Positions 39,801-54,800 of a stretch of DNA of 64,000 bases are shown here, piece by piece. The notes below the pieces were generated by a model that saw nothing but the letters and a program-made list of their open reading frames with translations, had not been told where the DNA came from and ran no database searches. The DNA lies in assembly GCA_032622095.1 (NCBI GenBank), contig CP136064.1:41129912-41193911 (forward strand). The letters run 5' to 3'. How positions within the stretch are numbered: position 1 is the stretch's first letter; each line of letters opens with the position of its first letter. A program made the translations under genes and the position numbers. The stretch comes from Siphonodentalium dalli. Its lineage: Eukaryota > Mollusca > Scaphopoda > Gadilida > Siphonodentaliidae.

Positions 39801-42800
39801 TAAAAATGATAAAATTGTCAAAGAATGTAGAAAAATATTATAAAAATTGTTAAAAAATGTAAGAAAAAATTATATATGGTCGACTCGCATATATAAGAGA
39901 ATGCATTGGCACAGGGCATAACTGTAACCATCACAATGTGGTCAATGAACCGGTTCCAATGATATCCATATTTGTATGGTGTTATTGAGACAGACCGAAG
40001 ATATTTTAGGCTGTTGAAGCTTTATTTGGGCGTTTTTGGCCGTTTTGTTGGGTAAAGGGTTAAGTGTATCGCCCTGTGTATTAATTTCTGTCTTCAAACA
40101 TAATTATGTAAGTGAGTGTAGTGAGTGCTTCACAGAAAATCTTTAGTAAAATTTCTACAAACAATTTCATATGGGGAAATGGCAATGTTTCCAATGAATA
40201 TTGGGCTTGTTAAAACAACTAACATGTTAAATTTTGAAGCTATTTCCTCATGTACACATTCTCATGCCGGTATGTATCAACTCCTATTATATGAAGAGAT
40301 GTTTAGTCGTGATAAAAATAGGATTCACATAGACTAATATCAGTTTCCTTTTGTTTCAGAAACGCCCAGAAGAAGTTTGGCCCTTGTAGAAAGACCTGGT
40401 ATGTCTTTTTTGACTAAATATTACAGGTTTGATGAAACCAGAATAAAATTTATTTTTATCAGAGTTTCTTGAAGTTGTATTCAGGTACCTCCAATTAAAA
40501 CCGACAACACATTATTAACTCTTTCATGATGTGAGATGCGCTGGTGCATCATTGAAGAGCCTGTGCATTGTCTTTTATATTCGAGTCTCCCATAAGGTGC
40601 CTTGCATATATAAGAGAATGCATTGGCTTACAAGGTCAAGGTAAATATTGTTAGGCAATGTATTCTCCTATATATAAGAGAATGTATTGGCACAGGGTTT
40701 TCGCAAAATCTCAGGACGCTCCCAGTTATGGAATGGTCAATTAAAATTTAATTTGACATTACTATTGACTATGGACAATTTTACAAGCTTATTAGCAACA
40801 ACATATCTCATATAATGCAGTTTTATAAATTTCCCCAAAAAATTAGATTTTTGTTGTTAAATTAACGGCATTGTTAGTTTTCCTTTAAATTATTTATCTG
40901 ATTGCTTTCAAAATATGTATATGGATTAACTACACAAAAATATATTTCAACAAGTTCAAATCTGGGTTTTATCCAGGTAACTTTGTGGGAATTAAATGCC
41001 CTATTTTATCTAAGAGTTCCTGGTTATTTAGGTTTCTGATTGATACCACAATTTATAAATTAAAATTTTCTGGTGTCCAGATTGTGTCTCTCAAGTCTAA
41101 ATAATTGAATCAAACAAAACTAGGTTTGGATGTGTGTAATACCAGGATTTCCGTTGTAGGGCAGCGGGTCCCTTAAATTTCCCCTTACCCATATTAATGC
41201 TTACAACACATGTGTATCTGCCACTAAATTAAATGGAGTAAGAAACAAAGGGAAACAAAGGGAATTTTATTTTCCTGTTAACCCTTTACCCAACAAAACG
41301 GCCAAAAACGCCCAAATAAAGCTTCAACAGCCTAAAATATCTTCGGTCTGTCTCAATAACACCATACAAATATGGATATCATTGGAACCGGTTCATTGAC
41401 CACATTGTGATGGTTACAGTTATGCCCTGTGCCAATGCATTATATTATATATGTGAGTCGACCATAGGTCGCCTCGCATATATAAGAGAATGCATTGGCC
41501 TAAAAAAATTCTTTTTTAACACTTTTTACCATTTTTTCTTACATTCTTTAACAATTTTATAATTTTTTCTTACAATTTTTTCTTACAATTTTTTAAATAT
41601 TTTTCTAAGCCAATGCATTCTCTTATATATGCGAGGCGACCTATGGTCGACTCGCATATATAAGAGAATGCATTGGCACAGGGCCGTTCTGTTGGGTAAA
41701 GGGTTAACACTGACCACTAGTGAACCATTTGGTAGGAAAAGAATGCTTTTCAGGGCATCACAAATTGACTATTATTGCCTTATTCTGAAAATATCGGTGC
41801 GATGTTAGCCACAGAAGGAAGGATTATCAGGAATATTTCTTGATATAACATGTTGTCATGAATGAAGTGAAGTCGTACGTCAAAATAAATAGCAAATTTT
41901 AACAATTTCCTTTAGCGTTATTGGGGGTGGTATGAAGAATTCCAGTGCACTTATTTTATTCACGAATTTAACTTGACGTTTTGTCCCAAAGTTTACAGTA
42001 TCTATACAATATCAATGTTTATGTGCAGTGCCAAATGACAACATCCGTACATTAACCCTGGATTTGATATGGCGGGTCACAAATACTATTAAGATATTCG
42101 CAGATTGTTGATGGACGGAGATTTCCCTCAGCGGCTATAGGGGTACCATTCCCCCAACACCTAGCGGAAACCCTGGTAATACTAAACTAAGTTGGAAAGA
42201 AATTTGGAAGATTTTTTTCTTAAAAGCCACCTTTTTGCGAAATATATGGACAAGTTTCCTTTTATTAGATCATAGGCTATAGACAATTTCTATTTTTAGA
42301 AAACCAGAGGTCATACTATGACAGGGGTGAGAGGAAGAGACGGCATGAAGGTTCTCCAGAAAGGAGGCGACGTGACAGACATAGGAACTCGATAGAAGAA
42401 GATCCAAAGTAATTATACATTCATTTAAAGTGTTTGTGTGTCGCACTTCCAAGCACCAGCCTAGAGGTTTCAAATTGGGAGAAGTCACTTCTACTTATTT
42501 GGTTATTAGGGAGAAGTGGACTGTTAACAAAAAGATGTCATAATGTCTCAAGTTCAATTTACACCCCAACATCACCATTCAATGATACAATAAGTATTAT
42601 GCAATACAATAGCTCATTTATAAAAACATTATACACTATACCGCTTCTAGCTGGGTTACCTAAATACCAGATAGATAGACTTCAGCGACTTCAGAACTCG
42701 GCCGCCAGATTGGTAAAAGGCGCACCGAGACGCAGCAAATCATCACCTCTCTTGGCAAAATTACGTTGGCTCCCTGTCAAGGCTAGGATTGAATATAAAC

Positions 42801-45800
42801 TAGCAACACTGTGCTTCCAATTCTTCGACAAAACTCTGCCACCATATATTTCGGACCTTCTAACTCGATATGTTCCTGGTAGGGAAGGGTTACGTTCTTC
42901 GGACAAACTGTTTCTTGACGTCCCAGACCCCAACTACAAACGTATCGGGAGACCAGCTTTTACGTATGCTGGTCCTCTAATTTGGAACTCTCTGCCTTAC
43001 AACTTAAACAGCAGTAAAAGCATCAACATTTTCAAGAAACAACTCAAAACGTATTTGATGAAACGTTGAACAGTTCACTGGTTGATATGTCCTTCTTGTG
43101 CTACCTAGATTCTGGCACTCAAACAGTCTTGTGCGTTGTTATCTATGTTGTATATATATATGTGTGTATAGAATTGTTTATTTGCCAAAGGCGCTTTGAG
43201 CTAAACCATGATTAAGGGCCATACAAATTCCATATTATTATTATTATTATTAGGCTTAACAAAAGAGTGTTTTGTTTCACGGGCCCCACTGCATTAAAAA
43301 AATCTGGTGTATTGACATATAGCAAAAATAGGCAATAAGATATCTAAATCTATTTATCGTGAGTTCGTGCATTATTTTATCTCCTATGAGTATCTTGTGA
43401 ATCTGTGTTTAGTTTGCAGGGAAAGAGTAAGTATACCCGGGTGACTATGCAATTTTTAATCGCGGCTAGTTTGGAAAGTATTAATATTGGTTTCGTAAAA
43501 AGTTGGAATTAATTAATACAGATCAAACTGCAAATGAAAGAAACTAATAATACAGAATTTGTGTGGTATATGGCGAGTAACTTTTAATTGTAGTTTGCGA
43601 GTTCCACCCAGGTTTATTAGGCTAGTGTTAAATTACACCCTGCTCTTATAATTTAAAACATAGTTTTTGAAAATATTTCGGTTTATTCATCAGGTATGCT
43701 AACATGTCAAAGAAAGACAGACGAGAGTTATTTGAGAAAGAGGCCAAGGTTGAAGAAGAGTTGGCTACGAAGAGGCGCCTGGAACAAGCTGAAAATATCA
43801 AGAAATACCAGGAAGAATTGAAGAAGCAAAGAGAATCCTATGTGCAACAGAACTATCTTGCCAATCCTATGTATGATCCTAACTTTGATTCGAATTTGGC
43901 AGATCCATTCTTTCCTCTTGGTTATCATCAGTTACAGATAGATGAGGAACCGCCATATGATCCAAACTCTCGGCCTGGATACGGCGAACAATTCCCTCCT
44001 GAACCTGAAGGGCAGTTTGGCTACGATCAGGGGTATCAAGACCCTAACCTTCAAGGGTATCAAGATCCCAACCTACAAGGGTATCAAGACCCAAACTTCC
44101 AAGGGTATCAAGATCCGAACCAGATTGGGTATCAAGATCCCAATCAATCAGGATTTCAAGGTCCTCATGCAGGTTTCCATGACCCGAACCATGCAGGGTA
44201 TCAAGATCCGAATTATGGATTCCAACAGGATTTCCAGCCTCCAGCTCATGGTTTTCCACCTGGACCTGGACAACAGCCAGGTATGTGTATCATCCAGATC
44301 AGGACTGCCATGTTATATATAACAGTTTACCAAGTGCTCATGGGGAATTTGTATGCTTTATGTCAAATCATATTTAATATTGCAAACGATTGTTAGTATC
44401 AGGCCTGGGATGCAGACATGGAGTACAATTGAGCATCATCACTCTTACCTCAATGCAAGATATAATTTGGGCCCAAGCTTGAAGAACAATTTGTCAACAT
44501 TTATAATTAGTCCTTTCTTGTGGTTATGTCTGTATAAATCTCTGTATTCATGTATTTACAGCATACTGATAAAACCGAATTTTCTTTTGGAAATATGTAT
44601 TTTTGCCAATGAATATCCAAGAAGAAGCATATACCTCACTAAAAAACATCATCTCCCGCATTCATAACTAACCGAGTCTGTTCATAGACTTTATCTATAG
44701 TGATTGGTCAGATAGGGCCCTGCGAATCCGGTATTTTTTTTTTTTTTCAAATCGAATCAGCCGAATTATTCCGGATCACATCTAGTCTCAAATCAAATCA
44801 TTGCATCAGGTGTATCAATAATGAAGATGTAGATATCACTTGACTGAGTGGTCTTACCAGTATCAATGTAGATATCACTTGACTGAGTGGTCTTACCAGT
44901 ATCAATTGTTCACTTCATAACGATGAAAAGTGATCATCAGTATACAATGTAAATATTATCTATAAATGGATCAAATTCATATCTAACCAATTAAGTGCAA
45001 ATTCTTTGCGGCCATCTCTGCTATACAATAACGAAATATATCAGAAGCAAAAATAAAGCCAGTAAGCAATCGCATTCACGCAGCTGAAGTTTGACATATA
45101 TGAAAATTTGCTAGATTAATTGGGTAGTCTATAGTATTGCTTAGTTTTCGACAATGTTATTTGTAAGTGTGGTCTTTCATTGGTATCTTTATGAAAGTGG
45201 TCTGTAGACTTAATGAGAATGCAACTGGTGCAATTGATTCAAATCGAATCGGAGTTAATATTCCGAATCGCATCGAATCCAATTGATCTGCAGGGCCCAT
45301 GGTCAGATACCCGTAATCATAATTGTTGCACACCTATTTCCATTTTTCGGTTGATTACGTTGCATAGCCTGTGTGGTAACTTCACCCAAATCCACTAGAG
45401 CGATATCGATGCTTGCATGAAGTAAATGACGTCATGCAAGAAAATCCAATAACTACAATAAAGATTCAACCTTGTATTGTGTTGAGAAGATGACTAACTA
45501 GCATAGAAAACAAGCAGTCTAAATCCCTCAGCACACCCTACAGTTCACATTTGTAATCTGATCGTCCCTTTTGATTGACCTCTGGATGGGAGCCATCAAA
45601 TTTTCCCGATATTTGTTTAGAAAGTGGCTGCCAGTAGCCATCTTGGATTTCACATTTATATCCATCGCCACACCATTCAGCCCACATTTATGGGAGAAAT
45701 GTTTTGAAAATTTACAGGCATGTTTAGGATCACCTCTATATGGGAGCCATCAAATTTCAAATTTTTCAATAAAAACATGGCCGCAATCTCTGATTTTTTA

Positions 45801-48800
45801 AATCTTTGCATGACTAAATACTTTGGCATGACACAACCGTATGGAACTATGGGGTTGAGCTATTAAATTTCTCTTAATTTTATTTAAAAACATGAACCGA
45901 CAGTGGCCATCTTTGATTTCACATTTGAATCTCTTTGGAGAAATGTTTGAAATGAAAACAGTTCCATCTACGCAGTACAATCCCATCTCTAAAACAATAT
46001 GACTTAGCATAATATTAATGCATCTCCAAGTGGAGATACAGTGTCATTGACACTTAGATTTATATTTAGACTCTTAACCCTTCGATGACGGGAGCTGCGT
46101 TGGTGCATTATTAAACACCCTGTGCCAGTGCATTCACTTATATATGCGAGTCCCCCATAGGGAGCCTCACATATATAAGAGAATGCTCTGGCTTACAAGG
46201 TCAAGGTAAATTTTGTTAGCCCAATGTATTCTCTTATATATGTGAGGCTATATGGGAGACTCACATATATAAGAGAATGCATTGGCACAGGGTTTTTACA
46301 AAATTTCAGGAAGTTTCAGTCAACAAAGGGTTAATGGATACTGTTTTCTATCTTATGCCGTCATTACATTTAATTATTTTTCAGGTATGCAGCATTTGTT
46401 CGAGCCACCCATACCACCACAACTAGGCCCTCATCAGCTCCCACTCTTACCTCATCCAACACCAAATATACCACCGATACCACCCCAGTATGAGGTAAGT
46501 TAGATCGTTTTATTTAAAATTAGTTAACCACACAGGCCTATTTAATATCTGTTTTGCTTTTAACAATTATCTTTGTTCAACAGTTGATTTTACATAGTAC
46601 GTTTATCAGGACTTTCTTTAAAAACGTTAAAAGGTTCTTAACTTGTAGCAGAATTGTTGTTTTCCTAGCTCAAATATCTTTTATCAAGCATCGGTCAATC
46701 AGGTCTTTATATTGCTTCCAATCTGGCCTGAGAATATGGTGCCAGACATTTGCAGAATGAGGTTGCCAGAGGGTGAATTTAGTGACACTACCCCGCTCAA
46801 CTAAATCCAGGTTTTAAGTTTTAAGTATTCTCTTATATATGTTAAGCCACGGAGATAGCTGCACAACTGATGGAGGTATTATTTATATATTTTTCGGCTT
46901 ATTTATTACGCAATAGTTATGGGACCTTGTCATTGTGTTCATAATTGGGCGGACTTTCCGATAGTAAATAGTTTTATTATTCAGGATCACAATCCTTGAT
47001 CACAAAGGCTTGATTTATATGGAAGAAGTTATAGTCAATTACAAAACACACGAAAAACAAGTTTTAACACAGCCTTGCATTGTGCTTAATTTGTAATGCA
47101 GAAAATTATATTTACATGAATCATTTATTGCATTTAGAATATAATAAAATTATGTTATGAAAGTGGAAATACACACTGACGATATATAAATTTTAAAAAT
47201 GAAATAAAAGTTTATAAATAAATACTATACATCTACAGTATACATAGTTTCTTTTATTTAATTATTTTATTTTTCTTCATACAGCAGCCATCTCCAACTG
47301 TTCTTCAGCCATTTCCTCAGCCTCCTCATCCTCAACCACCTGTGCCTGTCAGTGCGCCGCCATTACCACCTCAACCGATGCCACCATTTAGTCAGCAACA
47401 GCCACCTCTTCCAAGCCAGCCATTTGCACCGCCGGCACCAGCACCATTTTCGCAGCGTGCCATGGGACTAGGGTCCGTCTCATCACCGATACCTTCGACC
47501 ATACAACCAGCAGATATCAACACACTGGCACTTCTGCAGCAGGTAACGTATAGGATCTTGAAATTATTATTAGATAAATCCTTTTTAACTGAATGTGAAC
47601 TGCCATATCAAATCCAGTCGTAAGTCAGGATTTTTTTTACCCTGTGCCAATGCATTCTCTTATATATGCGAGTCGACCATAGGTCGCCTCGCATATATAA
47701 GAGAATGCATTGGCCTAACAATTTTTTACAATTTTAATAATATTTTCTTGAACAATTTTATAATTTCACCCATACAGAGCCCCAGACAAACATGAGCAGA
47801 CGACACTCTTCTGTATGCTTCTATATATGTGTGGGGCTCCCTGCAGGGTAATGGATGTTTTTTATTTTATGTCCTAAAAATTGTCAGAAACATTTATTTT
47901 AAAAAAATGATAAAAAATTGTTAGGACAATGCATTCTCTTATATATGCGAGGCGACCTATGGTCGACTCGCATATATAAGAGAATGCATTGGCACAGGGT
48001 AAAAAAAATCCCGACTTACGACTGTTCCATTCAGATGTATAAGTATACATTGAAATGGTGCGTTCGTAACCCTTTCATGAATATGGGAGTAAATATTTAC
48101 ATTAGTCCATAGTTTAGGCATCTTCTCTATAAAATGGAACTGTCAGCCTGATTGGAATTATCGACAACATAGTTGATTGCTATGTTGTCCAGTGGAGATA
48201 GTATTTGTGAACTGACTTATTAATTTTATCCACAATATGTCTTTAATCAAGGAAACCATTTACAGCCCAGTGAACCTTCGTCATTATCTGCTCTAAAATG
48301 GTGGCAATATATCACGCCTTGCAATTTCAACATAATTTTTACTATATTTTCCAAAGATATCAGCAACAACTCATCTCGGATACTGCAAAAATATATATCG
48401 AACAGATTTGTTTTTAACCCTTTACCCAACAAACCGGCCAAAACCGGCCAAATAAAGCTTCCGGTCCTACTAAACAACGAACACAAACGAACACAAACGA
48501 ACATAAACGAACACAGGTCTAAAAAGCGGAATAGAAGGGTGAAATTTGGTTTGTGTGTGCGTGTGGGTCCATTATATGTGTATGTGGTGTTATTTCCAAC
48601 TTTGATGACTTATTTTTCGAGTTATAAGCATTATTTGAATGCAAAGCTACTAAACAACGAACACAAACGAACATGAGATTAGCCGTATTGCAAAGGTGTT
48701 AATAAAGGTGTTAATTAACTACCGCCTTCTCTATGGCTTATATATACTCTGTCTCTTTGTCACTGAGTTGTTTTGACTTTGTTAATTTGTCTTATTATGA

Positions 48801-51800
48801 CTTCGTTTAACTTTCCTGTCATCACACTGCTCTTTCTGTAGAGCTTCAGGTACTAGAATCAAAGTTTGTTTTATATACAATCGAATATTTATATGTTATT
48901 TTATCACATGATTACCACTATTTTCCTATGTAATATTCGGGCGTAATAGACACGTGTAATATCGTCGCGTGCAATGACGTCACGCTGCTCTTTGGGACAA
49001 AGTTCTCTGCCTGTTAATTATTGTTGTTTTCGATAAAATTTAAGCGATTATATGACCATGTGATAAAAAGTATCTCAAACTCGTTCTATTTTATACGTAA
49101 TTTATCAACCTCGTCCACTAAATTCTATTTTGTAAACCTCGGCTCAAATCGAATTTAGTGAACTCGGTTGATAAATTCCGTATAAAATAGAAACTCATGT
49201 GAGATCCTCTATGTATATTTGCATACTATATGCTAACTTTCTGTCGTTTATTGGTGATCGTCTTGGTTTTTGATGCCTTCACTCTTTCACTTTAACTTTT
49301 TTTTGTCCAGGTTTTTTTGCGAGAGCGGTAGTTTTGGGTATAGTTAATTGTCGTCAGTTGAAGTTTGGAATTTGGAATTGTCACTAACAAAATTAAGAAG
49401 TCTTCGCATTAGTCTGTCTCGTTGTTCGACCGTCATATTTGTTCAAATTTCGTATCTCACTTCCAAAGATGATGCAATGCCTGATAATGTAAAATCCCCT
49501 CCACTCGAATGTCACGCAGTTATCAGTCACTGTTTCATTTAAATTGTCTGTAAACTCAGTAAAAAAAATTGTTAATTATATTATTAAAGGCACGGGAGGC
49601 CTTAGTTGTCGAAAATATTCATATTTGTTCCAATCACCGTAAACAGAAAAACACTAAAACGCATACTGTTTCGTTCATCTTGTAAACAGCATGCTATCGT
49701 AAAGACCTACTATATTTTACCTAAGCAAGAGCCTGATTGTGTTACAGAAGACAGCACAGTATACGTGTTACTGGCTAATCACACACAAATGATATAAACG
49801 CTCTTTATTAGTTCCATATCAGGAATTCAGCAACAAATAATGCTCTTTATGTTTACCATCATAATATAAACAAACACCAGGAAAGTAACTTTTTATGCTT
49901 TTGTTTATACAATGGTCAAACATATGACAATAACATACTGTTTATGCGATATTTCTTATTTGAATACGGACAAAGTCTGTCTAAGACTGTCTACATTTTC
50001 TTTTTGTGTCGGTTTTTGTCCATTTCTGAATTGTTGAAATTTGTTTTCTAGCATTGAAAACTTTCGTCTTTAGTCTTTCCATAAATGTAAGGTATCGTCT
50101 GTTGTCACAAATATTTGTCAATTATGTCTGTCTGTATTTCGTCATAAATGATTTTGTTTTCTATTGTTTCCAAGCCGCTCTCGCTATTGAATACTTTCCC
50201 ATCTTATTGACTCAAATGTTTTGTTAGCTATGCATTAAAACGCCGACCTCTGATGTTTCCCCGTGTTTTTATTGCCATCAGTGATAAAATTGACAATCAT
50301 CTTGCAGTAAAAACAAGGAGACAGAGTAAGCCGTTGTTAATTAACACCTGCATGGTAGCCTCTGCACTGCCGCTAATCTTATGTTCGTTTGTGTTCGTTG
50401 TTTAGTAGTTTTGTATTAAAATAATGCTAATAACTAAAAAAATAAGTCATCAAAGTTGGAAATAACACCACATACACATAGAATGGACCCACGCGTACCC
50501 ACAAACCAAATTTCACCCTTCTACTCCGCTTTTTGGACCTGTGTTCGTTTATGTTCGTTTGTGTTCGTTTGTGTTCGTTTGTGTTCGTTGTTTAGTAGGA
50601 CCCAAAGCTTCAACAGCCTAAATTATCTTGGGTCTGTCTCAATAGAACCATACAAATATGGATATCATTGGAACCGGCTCCTTGACCACATTGTGATAGT
50701 TACAGTTAGCCCTGTGCCAATGCATTCTCTTATATATGCGAGTCGACCATAGGTCGCCTCGCATATATAAGAGAATGCATTGGCCTAAAAAAAAATCTTT
50801 TTTTACCATTTTTTCTTACATTCTTTAACAATTTTATAAATTTTAATGTGTTAAGCCAATGCATTCTCTTATATATGCGAGGCGACCTATGGTCGACTCG
50901 CATATATAAGAGAATGCATTGGCACAGGGCCCTTCTGTTGGGTAAAGGGTTAAGGAGATTTTGTCATTTATATTTCGCAACCTTGAAAAATGGTGACCGG
51001 AGTAACTTGAACACTTATATCTTCTCAACAGTCATATTTATATGGGACAGGATTTATAGTGAACTAGCAACAATTGATACATAGCTCATTCGCTATCTTT
51101 TTTGGTTAAGTTATTTGATTATAAAAATGAGTGGAGTTTGTCCGTCTGTCTGTCTGTTTATCTGTCCATCTGAAGAGTTTCTTAGTGCCTGCAGTGCATG
51201 TTGGCAAAATTCTATGATCTGTAACTGCTGTATTTGAGCTATTTCCATGTATTTCCAAGGAAATATCCTTTGTTAAACCATACAAAATTGAGCCTGTATG
51301 CAGATATCTACATGAAACCCAACTATTGTCTCAAAGTTCTCTTTTTATTTAATTTGCACTATGCAAGCATGATTAGAGTACAATCGAATGTCCAGCTGTT
51401 TGGCATTTCCGGTGACCAATTAAAAAGATAAACTTGGAACCGGAATATTTTGTTTAATGTAAAATCAGTTAATCCTTATAAATGTTTGATATTAAAAGAA
51501 ACTCTTGAAACTTGCAAGCTAGATATAGTTTACAGTAATCTGGGTTCATGAATTTTGTATCTATCTAAATGGTCCGGTACTCAAGCACGTGTTCACTTAA
51601 ACATAGTTCTGTCCGTATTTAAGATTCAGACTTTTTAATTTACTGTTTTTTTTATGACAAACAACCGCAGAAAAATATAACTGATTTTCAGCACTGAACA
51701 AGCCTAATTTATGGTCTAACCATGACCAAAGTGCAGTTGAACCAAATAAGCAAACATGGAAAAATTTCCTCATAATTACAATTATTATCAAGATGCTCCA

Positions 51801-54800
51801 ATTTAGTTATTTTGTTGCCTATTTTCATTATATATTATAGCGTGAGTTTGAATATATATATTTTTTGCAATGTCAATAAAAATGTTCACTGCTGGGGTTG
51901 AAATCCAGTGTGGAAGGGCCTGTGAAATACAACATTATTATTTTTTTTTTTGCCTAAGATCAACAGCATTTTTAAATGTTGTACAATGCCTGTTTTGTTC
52001 CTTGATTTTATTTTTTTTGGTCATTGTAAACTATTGCTATTTAATATTCTTATTCTTCCTCCAGGTCCAAGCTCTAAAACAGCAGATCATGTCGATGAAT
52101 AAAGATACTAAGGATGAAGAACCACCACCTCCTCCAGCCCCGCCAAAACCCAAACCCAAACAGACCAATAAGCTGCCATCCAGCTGGAAGTCAGCCAAAG
52201 ATGCTAATGGCAAGACATACTACTACCATACATCAACAAGGTAAAATAATTTTTGGTTGCACACAAGAGCAAGAGCTGCAATCATTCTATTCAAAGTTGA
52301 GTTTAACCCTTTCTATACTAAATACTCATATGAGTAGTTCCCATAGGAAATGTTCAGATAATATGTGACCCGCCATATCAAATCCAGTCGTAAGTCGGGA
52401 TTTTTTTACCCTGTGCCAATGCATTCTCTTATATATGCGAGTCGACCATAGGTCGCCTCGCATATATAAGAGAATGCATTGGCCTAACAATTTTTTATCA
52501 TTTTTTTTAAATAAATGTTTCTGACAATTTTTAGGACATAAAATAAAAAACATCCATTACCCTGCAGGGAGCCCCACACATATATAGAAGCATATAGAAG
52601 AGTGTCGTCTGCTCATGTTTGTCTGGGGCTCTGTATGGGTGAAATTATAAAATTGTTAAAGAATACAACAAAATATTATTAAAATTGTAAAAAATTGTTA
52701 GGCCAATGCATTCTCTTATATATGCGAGACGACCTATGGTCGGCTCGCATATATAAGAGAATGCATTGGCACAGGGTAAAAAAAATCCCGACTTCCGACT
52801 GGATTTGATATGGCGGGTCACATATGTTCTACAAATGGTCATAGTTCGATTTATGAACTTATTATCTGAAAATTTCCCCACTTAAGAATAGGAATCCTTC
52901 TGCACTTGTATTATCAGTCATCTGCTTATCATGGTAGGGAATCACGTGGTTTCGAGTTGATGAGTATCACGCATTCAAAATGGCCGAGGCAATTGCAAAC
53001 GTGACCAGAAACGAGGAAAAAGGTAATAAACTAGAATAATGACATATTACAAAGTATTTTTTTGGCAGCTACGAGCATCTGCTGTAGTATTTTTCAAACA
53101 AGCTGATACCTCATTTGTGTCCAAACTACTGAGTATTTCCGAACAAATAAGATATCAACTTGTTTTAAAAATAGACTAGCATATGCTCGTAGTAGTCAAA
53201 ATACTATGTTTTGTGTCAGGTTCTCTTATATTATGTTGTTGTGCGTTTGCACATTCTGATTGCGTGGTACTCACTAACCTCAAAACCACGTGATTCTTAG
53301 GGCCCGACGAAGCTTCGAGATTCGATTTGAAAGCAGTCGGGTGATTCGGGATATTTCGAATCGTTATTTGCAAGTCCTTTATTGCCGGGAATAGACTGCA
53401 TTATCTATAAAAATTGTTCATTATGTCCCCAATATTTAACCTGAGTCGCCTTCCGCGAACATCCGGGACCTTCGTGATCCAATGTGTACAGGGTAAGTTG
53501 CCCAATAGCTCACTGCTCATATATATATATTGGCCTCCCAGTCCCAGTGCTGGTTACTCGTGGAAGGTCAGTGCAACCTGAAGGTAGGTCTGTGATGGTT
53601 TGCGTGTTCATCACGGTTGTACCGTAATCGTAGCGCACACGGTTTCCTCCACCACATAATACCAGCAATGTCACGATATAGTCAGGCCCCAGCTGCCGAA
53701 GCAAGTGAATTTCTTGTGGGACATATTTGTATGTCGGTATCTGAAATTCTTAGCAGAAAAGCCTATATTGCGTTACACAGCTCAATCAAATAATATATAT
53801 ATATAGAGTTTGCATTTGCATTGACTCGAATCAAGACTCCATTGACTCCAAAGTTCCAAACTGCTTACTTTGCACGAACTTCAATCACGAATAGTGGCAG
53901 TGGCACAAAATATGAAACGATGCGCCATTCTCATATATTAAACTGTTTTAAACTGTGATTAAATATTGTTCATATCATGTCATATAAATTAAGTTTAATG
54001 AACCTTCTTCGTACTCTGAGTCATCTCACTGAGGTTATAAAATCATCGGACATTTGCTCCCATTTTTGCTCGTATGTGTACCTCCCACTGATCGGTACCG
54101 CGAATCTACTAAAATGTTTGAAAAAGATTCAATTCGAGATTCGTTTCGATTTCGATGTTGAAATTGCCGATTTGTCGGGCCCTAGTGATTCCCCACCATG
54201 CTTATAGTGCATGAACACCCCTCAAGGTAAATAATAGATGTTCCAATGAATAATAAAGGTTGGGAGAATCCCATTTAGTAACGGTTATATAGCCCATGAA
54301 ATTTTTGTGGATCTCCTGTAATCAGTTAGATGACTTCCCAACAAGCCTGTATATAGTGTGTCTGTCTTTTTGCAGAATGAGGTCCCCAGAGGGTGAATTT
54401 AGTTACGCTACTCAGCGCAGTGGGCTAGCATCACTAAATTCAGCCTCTGGGAACCTCACTCTACTTAGACCTCAACTCTTATGGGAGACCTAGGATCAGT
54501 TTAAAATTCCCCAGTTGAAGTTAGTGATGTTCACCCATAAGTCACCTCAATTGTGAATGTTATCTTTTACAAATTAGGGGATATAGGAACTGAAAACTGA
54601 AAACAATGTTAATTTGAGACTATAAATACTTCCTAGAAGATGAGGCCTAAGCAGAATGAGGTCCCCAGAGAGTGAATTTGGTGTCGCTAGCCCACTGTGC
54701 CGGATAGCATCACTAAATTGAGTAAATTCGCCCTTTGGGGACCTCATTCTGCAAATGACAGAAACACGATTTGCAGGATTGGTTATCAAGTTATGGTTTG

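Noticed and set aside
43942-44322. Ile/Lys-rich frame overlapping exon 12 and the antisense frame 44044-44259.
   Set aside because: Produced by the 24-base repeat in other frames of the SETD2 exon.
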